Source of the DNA: Larix kaempferi
Lineage: Eukaryota > Streptophyta > Pinopsida > Pinales > Pinaceae
Direction of reading: 5' to 3'
Length of the DNA: 64,000 bases
NCBI GenBank assembly: GCA_027924585.1
Contig: BSBM01000865.1
Span: 1,922,001-1,986,000, forward strand
Notes under the pieces: model-generated
Database searches by the model: none
What the model was told of the DNA's origin: nothing
Seen by the model: the letters and a program-made list of their open reading frames with translations, nothing else
Position numbers and translations under genes: made by a program
Part shown: positions 57,281 to 64,000 of the stretch, in pieces
Layout of the letters: each line of letters opens with the position of its first letter
How positions within the stretch are numbered: position 1 is the first letter of the stretch

Positions 57281-57790
57281 CAATACTGAGAAGGGAGGTG
57301 AATCAGTAATGAACATATTTAAGAATTAATAAAATTTTCAACTTTAAAAAATCACCTCATAATCAAATATATCAGAAGAAATTAACACCAAGGCACAGTA
57401 CACCGATATTTAATGTGGAAACCCAGTAAGGGAGAAAATCATGGAAAATATTTCTTTTATTGGACAAGAATATGTTTTTTACAAGCTTCAACCTGTGAGG
57501 GACACCAATCCCTAATTTACAAGCACCAACCTGAAGGAGGCTCCAACCCTCTGATTTACAAGCACCAACCTGAAGGAGGCTCCAACCCTCTGATTTACGA
57601 GCACCAACCTTAAAAAGGCTCCAACCCTCTGATTTACAAGCACCAACTTGAAGGAGGCACCAACCCCCTAGATTCTCTAGCACCAACTATAAGGAATCAC
57701 AAACTCCTAGATTCTCCAGCACCAACTGGAAGGAAGAACCAAATCCCTAGATTCTCGAGCACAAACTAGAAGGAGACATCAATCCCATGC
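57281..57790 (-). repeat. Minisatellite-bearing LTR family, copy 2 (partial)
   Basis: Contains AATACTGAGAAGGGAGGTGAATCAGTA, then ATGTGGAAACCC and GGGAGAAAATCATGG, then an array of ~39-bp units (57476-57780) with AAGCACCAACCTGAAGGAGG and CTCCAACCCTCTGATTTAC blocks. Same order as copies 1 and 3. Neither end is clear. Confidence 0.65.
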
Positions 57791-59138
57791 CTTGGACAAC
57801 CCTGCCACCCTAATCTGTATTTCCAATAACTATTTCTTTCCTATAACATTGCATTTCAAGAAGTTCTACTTCATGTAAGAACACTTCCAGAACTTCCTAT
57901 AATACACCCTCTATGGTTCCCATAATGACTTGTTCATTGTATTTTTAGTAGTTCCTGTAACTATCTGAAATTCCTATAACCACCTGCAGTTCATGCAACA
58001 CATCCTCAACACTTCTAGTAATTCTACACTTCCTGTAATAACTCCTTAACAATTCCTGTAATCACTTTTGCACTATGCAATCTTAGTATTCAAGTCATAA
58101 CATAGTAAATCACTTTTTTTTTTTGTGTTCCATTCTGTATACATCTTGAACTCTAGATTCATGTAATAGCATTCTTATATGTAATGATCAAGTCAACAGC
58201 CTAGAGATTCCTCATATTTGTTGCTAGCAACTTTCTTACATTATTTCTTTGTAACTTGTATACAAATAAATTTCGCCTCCTTCGAAACTAAATTGAAACC
58301 CAGAACAACACTTCCTCAAAGCTCATTTTTCCATTGAGTTCGCAGCTTTCAATACTAAAAAACTAGATCAAGAAATAGACTTTTGCTTCCTCAACAATTT
58401 GCAAAATCCATATCATTGAGACATATAGATATCTTCAATTGAATTTCATATTTTTTCTCTTATTCATGCCTCAGAGACCCATATTAGCTATTCAATTCAC
58501 ATATTTATCTTATGTCTTCTCTTCGTGCCTTAGAGAACTTCATCATGCCTCAGATCCTCATGCTTAACATCACATCTCACACCACACACATTCATCCTGC
58601 AATTTTTATTTTTATACCAATATTTTTTATACCCATATAATTAGAAGAATAGATTTATTCATCGTGCCTTAGACCTCTACCACAATCCACAATATACACA
58701 TCAAAATTCAATGTTGAACTAACTTTTATTTATATGGTTCATCGTTTTATTTTGGGGCAAATTTGTTTAAATAATCTGAGCCAACTTTACATTTTTGGCA
58801 TGGGAATTTTGACTGCGCTGATATTTCAATGATATTCCCAATTATTTGGTCTTTTATCTTGATCATATTCATAATTCTCATGTCTCGTTAACACACATGT
58901 AATATTTCCAACCAAAATCCATCCAATTCTAGATGGCACTAAGCACAATTTGCATAGGGCATTAGTTGGCAAGGAAAAGCCATTCATTTACAATGTGTGG
59001 CCATTATGTGGGAAATTTTCCACTAATTATGGGTGTCACCCAATTTCTATTCAACTAGATTCCAACTCATTCATGGATATTTTAACCTTGTCAAACTAAA
59101 ATCTTAATGTCCTATTCAATCTTCACGTAAGTGCCATC
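57791..59138. other. Non-coding, probably LTR debris
   Basis: Pyrimidine-rich on the plus strand, with repeated short TTCCTGTAAT(A/C)AC and CTTCCTGTAA-type words near 57850-58080 and CATGCCTCAGA/GTGCCTTAGA words near 58460-58680. No gene or complete element is supported. Confidence 0.45.
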
Positions 59139-59850
59139 TGTTGGAATCTTATTAATACTGAGAGGGGGGGTAAATCAGTATTAGCGCAGTTATGAACAAT
59201 TTTTACTTCATATAAGATTTAACTTGAACTTAAATTATGCATTCACATAAACAATAACATTCATCCACATATGCACAATACACAAAACACATAGATTTTT
59301 ACGTGGAAACCCAAATGGGAGAAAACCACGAAAATCTCTCTTATAATATAAATATTACATTCATGAAAGAACAAACTTACAAAGTTCTCCAACACCATCT
59401 AGAAGGAGGTACCGACCCCCTGGTTTCACAGGCTACATTCTGAAGGAAGCACCAACTCCCTAATTTACCAACTTCAACTAGAAGGAAGCACCGACCCCCT
59501 ACTACTTACCCCATCATACCGCCCTGATATGAAAGTATAAGATATTTCCTTTTTGTTATTCTGATCCGTGCACTCTTCATATTATCTACAGTTCGTAATG
59601 TTGTGTGCACTTTTTGTATCCTTGAGATCTTGTAATCACTGATCTATATCACAATCTTCACTTGAATACATCAGCATTATACACTTGACTTCATACTTCA
59701 ATTTAATGCATCAACATTACACAACGAAAATCATTCTACGGTCTACACTCTGTTTAAGTATGTCATTATGTTTTTGCGCATCTGCAATCTCAATTGATAC
59801 TTTGCATCTTCTGCTATGATGTTTTTCTGATTTCATACATCTATAAATTA
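59139..59850 (-). repeat. Minisatellite-bearing LTR family, copy 3
   Basis: Starts TGTTGGAATCTTATTAAT, followed by ACTGAGAGGGGGGG, TACGTGGAAACCC/GGGAGAAAACCACG (about 59310-59331), an array at 59385-59510 and a TTATGTTTTTGCGCAT block near 59767. It matches copy 1 in reverse over about 700 bp. No primer site lies beside 59139, so it may be a solo or 3' LTR; no duplication was found. Confidence 0.6.
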
Positions 59851-59859
59851 AGCCCTCAA

Positions 59860-60954
59860 TGATGGCACATTAGACCCTATAGAGAGCGGTGCATTACATA
59901 TTATTGATGTTGTCTTGGGGTGGGTCTATTAGTTGTTATTGTACACCTTTGTCTCCTAAATATAAGAAGGAGATATTTTCATTTTTGTCATCAGTGTATC
60001 TTGTCTTGTCTTATGTACTTAGTACATTGTGTAAAGAGGCTCCTCCCTCAAAGAGGATTGTTATTCATCTCAATTCTTCATTATTAAGGAGTGGATTACT
60101 TTTTTTCTGGTTTATTTCTGCTATTTTTATGCTATATCTGGGACTTGGTTGCATATCATTTGGTACCAGAGCTCTTTCCTCAGGACTGGTTTCTTCAAAA
60201 CAAGTCATCTTGGAATTTTTGCTATACTTTTTTTTTTTTTTTGAAATGATTCAGAACGCGATATTAAACACCCATATCTAGAATAGGATGAGTTATCTGG
60301 GGTCCAATTTTTCAGATCCTGAGACATTACAGTTTCGAAGATATTCGCCTTGGAAGCTACGGTTTTTTACTAGTCCAAAAACTAGTCTTAAACAAGTGTT
60401 CTAGGTATAAAGGTTACATATGGGGCATGAAAGATCCAAATTTAGTGATACCTATTGCATAAGAAATAATAAGAACCATGGTATATGTGGTATGGTTTTC
60501 ATCCTCAAATACGAAATATTGGTCACGTGGAAGATTGTACAAGTTCGCTCTCCTGGAAAGACCAAAATTAAGAAGTGTTGGTAGATTCGCAATAACTTCT
60601 TATTGGTACATAAAAATTAGGTCAGACCTGCAAAATTGGAAAAAGAAAACATCGTGATACATTAAGCCAAATTTTTAGACCTACAGGAGCATAAATTTCA
60701 AATTTACCTCAGTTCCAAGTCATCCATAAAGCAGTCTTCCAATCAGGGTGTGAAAAAGGTAGCCATTTTAAATTTGAATAACTTTGAGTAGAAGGATCTA
60801 ATTGTGGTGAAACATAGGGTGTGATAATTTATATTCTTCAAGATGCCACCAAAAGGAATTTTCAAAACTCAAACTCCCCTCAAACCACCAGAGGATCCAT
60901 CCTTGACGTACGATGAAAGTGAAGACCTATCTTTTCGAGTGTCCCAGTTGGAAG
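59860..60954 (+). mobile_element. Left end of an LTR retrotransposon interrupted by copia
   Basis: Probable 5' LTR 59860-60158 (TGATGGCACA...TTGCATATCA, 299 bp), primer site TGGTACCAGAGC at 60161-60172 (one mismatch to initiator tRNA-Met), a 670-bp leader and a gag start at 60843. The copia element enters at 60954/60955. The remainder must lie beyond the window. LTR limits rest on TG...CA ends and primer position alone. Confidence 0.65.
60843..60954 (+). CDS. Gag N-terminus, interrupted by copia insertion
   Basis: 37 codons from MPPKGIFKTQTPLKPPED to FRVSQLE, then the insertion. The acidic, proline-rich start resembles plant retroelement gag starts. Frame and start choice fit the position after primer site and leader, but the piece is too short to classify as gypsy or copia. 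Confidence 0.5.
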
Positions 60955-61717
60955 TGTAAAGTTAGTCACAGCAGATCTAATGAACAAATAAATCAGTCAC
61001 AACAGATGAATAAGAAGATATGGTGCAAAACTGTGCAAAAACATGCAGCAGTGCTCTCTATCCCAGAAAGGGTGAATGAATTACAATAGAATACAATACA
61101 ATCCAATATCTGTCAATGGCAATTCGAATTGACTAAGTAGGCCATTCGAATCACTGAATGGAGTAGCTTGACTCAATCTAGGAGTCCTCATCAATCATCG
61201 GTGTTGCTCATCAATCACAACAAACAGTCATCCAGGTGTCAAGCTGAGTCTAACTGATCATAATAAATGTAACTGAAGTGTGTAGCACTGATATAGGATC
61301 TGGAGGCTCAGTGGGGGCGCATGGGAGGCTAACTGGAGTCAGAGCAAGTCACCTAATCGAACTGGAGGTCAATCGGAGGTGAAACAGTCAGTCAGGAGTG
61401 AAATCGGAGTGAAATCAATCAGAATCGGAGCTAACTGAATGTAACTGGAGTGAATCTGCAGTGGTAGGTGAGCAAGTGCGCCCTTCTCAGTCAGTAGGTG
61501 AGAAGAGGGCGCCTTTCAGCTTAGGAGGGCTAAAAATCTGTGGAAAGTGGCTCCCGGGTGCTAGAAGAAGGTGGATAAGGTGCTGGAGGCATCAAACTGG
61601 TGACTGGACTGCATATCCTGAAATAGATCATGCAAGATCCTGAAGTAGATATGTATCCCGAAATAGATGATCCTGAAATAGATATGTATCCCGAAATAGA
61701 TGATGGATATCCGAACA
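60955..61717 (-). repeat. 3' LTR of the copia element
   Basis: 763 bp, TGTAAAGTTAGTCACAGCAG...GATATCCGAACA on the plus strand. It holds short repeats of ATCCTGAAATAGAT near 61615-61700. In element orientation it starts TGTTCGGATATCC and ends CTTTACA. Confidence 0.93.
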
Positions 61718-61871
61718 CCCCCCCTCAAGCTAGACTATGATGTGCCAACTAAAATAATGTGGGGCCCTGGTAACTAAGACCAAAGGTCACCCCAATACAA
61801 TAATCCAAAAAATGCTGAAAAATAAACTAAGTGAGGAAAGAGGGAAAACCCAGTGGGAAGAAAGCCCCCCC
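61718..61871 (-). other. Twin polypurine tracts of the copia element
   Basis: Plus-strand C7-TCAAG at 61718-61729 abuts the LTR, and a second C7-TCAAG at 61865-61876 lies about 147 bp further in. On the minus strand both are CTTGAGGGGGGG. The inner one is not needed by a textbook model and is shared with 31195-31202. Confidence 0.75.
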
Positions 61872-61895
61872 TCAAGTCTAAAGCATAATAATGAA

Positions 61896-64000
61896 TCAAT
61901 CTGTCTCCACCATGATGGAACTCACCCCCAACAGTGAACGGAGGTAAGAGAACTTCTTCTCAGTGAAGCTCTTGGTGAAGATGTCTGCAATTTGCTCATC
62001 AGTAGGGCAATATTGCAGAATGATGGTGCGGTCATGCACCAACTGTCGAATGTAATGCATATGAATCTCAATGTGCTTGGTCCTCTGCCGCTGAACTGGA
62101 TCTGTGGAGATCTTGATAGCACTTTGATTGTCACAAAATAGGACAGTCGAAGTAGTGCCACCAAAACCAAACTCGGAAAGAATACCCTGCAACCAAACTG
62201 CCTGAATGCAGGCATTGACTGCCCCTCGATACTCTGCCTCTGCTGAAGAAAGTGCAATGGCTGCTTGCTTTTTGCTGGACCAGCAAATAGCACCATGACC
62301 AATCATGAAAACATAACCGGAAGTGGACTTCCGATCAATGCTATCACCTGCCCAATCTGAATCAGTAAAACCAATGAAATCTAGCTCAGAATCTGCAGCA
62401 TAATGTATGCCAAACTGTCTCGTACCTTGCACATACTGCAAGATCCGCTTGGCTGCTCGCCAATGAAGCTCATGTGGCTGCTGCATATATCTTGACACGG
62501 CACTCACGGCATATGAGATGTCAGGCCTAGAGTGTGTCAAATAAAGTAGTGAACCAATCAACTGTCGATACATACTGCAATCTGCAAGCGGTGTGGAATC
62601 TCCCTCCTCAAGACTGATTCCTGAGAGGAATGGGAACGGGGCTGCCTTACATTCAGCCATATTAAACTTCAATAACAGGTCGGAAGCATATTTTTGCTGA
62701 GATATAGTGATCCCATCAAAATTTTGAGCTATCTCCAAGCCCAAAAAGTGACTCAGCAAGCCCAAATCGCTCATGTCAAAAGCTAGATTTAAGGCAGTTT
62801 TTAGCTTGTTTATTGAAGTAAGTGTGCTACCAGTAATAAGCAGATCATCAACATAAAGTACAATAACCAACAAATTACCTTTAACTCGCTGAAGATAGAC
62901 ATTCGGATCAGATTTGCATCTTTGGAAATTCTGAGAAAGAAGGAAGGAGTCCATCTTTGCGTACCAAGCTCTTGGGGCCTGTTTTAACCTGTACAAAGAC
63001 TTCTTCAATCTACAAACCAATGATGGATCTGATGTATAACCCTCTGGCTGCTGCATATAGACCTCTTCAGCAAGGTCTCCATGTAAAAATGCACTCTTCA
63101 CATCCATGTGATGCACCTCCCAGTGCTTGGATGCGGCAATAGCTAAAACAAGGCGGATGGAATCCATCTTTGCAACCGGTGCAAAGGTCTCTGTGTAGTC
63201 CACTCCTTGGACTTGGGAAAAACCTTTTGCCACCAACCTTGCTTTATATTTGCTGATAGTGCCATCAGCAGCAACTTTAGTACGGTAGACCCATTTACAC
63301 TTCACTAATTTTCTTCCAGGTGGAAGAGAAACTAGCTCCCATGTATTGTTCTTTTGAAGAGAACTGTACTCTTCATCCATGGCTTCTTTCCATCTCGGAT
63401 CTCGATGGGCTGAATAATATGATTGGGGATCTGAACCAGCCATCAAATAACAAATCTCAGGAAGAAATGGATCAGCAATAGAAAGAGCCATACCTGCCCT
63501 TTGAAAGTCTCCTCTTGTTCGTCTCGGATCAGCAGGATTTCCAAGACTAGAACCAGCAGATTGTAGAGTATTTTGGGCCCACTTTGGTAACTGAGGGAGA
63601 TCTGAATGGTCGGATTCCGAACCTGATATGTCATGATCATCATATGCTGCTACAATATCAGAAATATCAGAACTCATACCTTCATTATCGCTGCTCGAAT
63701 CTTCTTCTGGTGAAGGCGGTGAATCGGCAGTTTTCTCCTCAACTAGTTGCAATTCTTGAAGCGGTTCTTCAAACTGCACACTGCGCTCTATGAATATCTT
63801 TTTAGATCTGATATCCATGAGTTTATATGCTTTTGATTCTTCCCCATATCCTATCAATATGCACTCGATACTTTGTGGATCCAAAGCTCGTCTCTTCTCA
63901 GAAGGAATTCTAGCCCATGCAGTAGAGCCAAAAACTCTCAAATTTGACACATCCGGTTTGTGACCAAAGAATGCTTCGAAAGGAGTCATACCTTTCACGG
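61896..64000 (-). CDS. Copia pol, C-terminal part (integrase end, RT, RNase H)
   Basis: Open frame of at least 700 codons with no stop, entering from the window edge and ending at 61896. Order: integrase C-terminal region (GMTPFEAFFGHKPDVSNLRV, GYGEESKAYKL), an acidic linker (SPEEDSSSDNEG), RT (WELVSLPPGRKLVKCKWVYR, ARLVAKGFSQVQGVDYTETF, MDVKSAFLHGDL, then YVDDLLITG at about 62844-62855), thumb (LGLLSHFLGLEI), RNase H (FTDSDWAGDSIDRKSTSGY, ALSSAEAEYRG, FCDNQSAIKIS, TKHIEIHMHYIR, TDEQIADIFTK). All catalytic signatures seen are intact. Gag, protease and the integrase core lie outside. Probably the only active copia-type enzyme source in the window. Confidence 0.96.
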   Translation of the reverse strand, partial: VKGMTPFEAFFGHKPDVSNLRVFGSTAWARIPSEKRRALDPQSIECILIGYGEESKAYKLMDIRSKKIFIERSVQFEEPLQELQLVEEKTADSPPSPEEDSSSDNEGMSSDISDIVAAYDDHDISGSESDHSDLPQLPKWAQNTLQSAGSSLGNPADPRRTRGDFQRAGMALSIADPFLPEICYLMAGSDPQSYYSAHRDPRWKEAMDEEYSSLQKNNTWELVSLPPGRKLVKCKWVYRTKVAADGTISKYKARLVAKGFSQVQGVDYTETFAPVAKMDSIRLVLAIAASKHWEVHHMDVKSAFLHGDLAEEVYMQQPEGYTSDPSLVCRLKKSLYRLKQAPRAWYAKMDSFLLSQNFQRCKSDPNVYLQRVKGNLLVIVLYVDDLLITGSTLTSINKLKTALNLAFDMSDLGLLSHFLGLEIAQNFDGITISQQKYASDLLLKFNMAECKAAPFPFLSGISLEEGDSTPLADCSMYRQLIGSLLYLTHSRPDISYAVSAVSRYMQQPHELHWRAAKRILQYVQGTRQFGIHYAADSELDFIGFTDSDWAGDSIDRKSTSGYVFMIGHGAICWSSKKQAAIALSSAEAEYRGAVNACIQAVWLQGILSEFGFGGTTSTVLFCDNQSAIKISTDPVQRQRTKHIEIHMHYIRQLVHDRTIILQYCPTDEQIADIFTKSFTEKKFSYLRSLLGVSSIMVETD

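Larger units (their letters stand above)
60955..64000 (-). mobile_element. Intact-looking copia element, 3' part (runs off the window)
   Basis: Minus orientation. 3' LTR 60955-61717, purine tract 61718-61726, about 170 bp of 3' UTR, then pol to the window edge. The sequence before 60955 is GGAAG, so a second GGAAG is expected beyond the other LTR. The solo LTR at 22420-23174 belongs to the same family; the non-autonomous element at 30434-33360 is a relative. Confidence 0.93.

Noticed and set aside
59889-60281. 130-codon plus-strand hydrophobic frame
   Set aside because: It spans the LTR end and primer site of the element at 59860, so it is not a credible gene.

Overview
The window looks like repeat-rich nuclear DNA of a seed plant, most plausibly a conifer or other gymnosperm. 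It is AT-rich and about 85-90% of it can be assigned to LTR retrotransposons and their debris. The only host-gene signals are plant ones at the extreme left: a last exon resembling chloroplast chaperonin 60 beta (305-439) and a broken fragment of a cytokinin-receptor-type histidine kinase (1900-2253). The clade guess is inference from repeat load, long LTRs and protein style; no species call is made. No bacterial-type genes, CRISPR, rRNA or tRNA genes were seen.

Layout. (a) 1-4362: host-gene remnants plus non-coding sequence and an unrecognised lysine-rich broken frame. (b) 4363-17541: one complete, young Ty3/gypsy element on the minus strand (Tekay/Del-like, with a chromodomain-like C-terminus), with 4.27-kb LTRs, a perfect TCACT target duplication, an iMet primer site and an intact 1494-codon gag-pol. 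(c) 17547-22135: eroded copia debris, a 40-bp tandem repeat, an LTR with a ~39-bp minisatellite, a gag remnant with two zinc knuckles, and an unrecognised frame with three stops. (d) 22136-47612: an old plus-strand gypsy element whose 3' LTR was split by a minus-strand gypsy (29120-45175, TSD TTGTT). That insert was itself hit by a non-autonomous copia (30434-33360, TSD GTATA, inside its integrase) and by a deleted copia (36884-44046, TSD AGAAG, in its leader). A solo copia LTR (22420-23174, TSD ATGTG) sits in the old element's left LTR. (e) 47613-57238: a degraded minus-strand gypsy (gag, primer site, one LTR) carrying a gag/protease-only LTR element (48822-52616) and an internally deleted gypsy (53159-56529, TSD TATAC). 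(f) 57239-64000: two more copies of the minisatellite LTR, the left end of a plus-strand LTR element (59860-60954), and, inserted in its gag, the 3' part of an intact copia element on the minus strand that runs off the window.

How they relate. Nothing here works as a host pathway. The functional logic is autonomous versus non-autonomous retroelements. Only the 8679-13163 gag-pol and the 61896-64000 copia pol look enzymatically intact. The gag-only element at 30434-33360 shares LTR blocks, LTR ends and a duplicated polypurine tract with the intact copia family, so it is a likely dependent of that family. Most premature stops elsewhere fit C-to-T decay of methylated DNA (CAG to TAG, CGA to TGA). 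I found no convincing previously undescribed system. The best leads are the twin polypurine tracts, a leader block shared by two unrelated-looking elements, the splice-like sites in the copia leader, and the unrecognised frames at 2520-3238 and 21490-22135.
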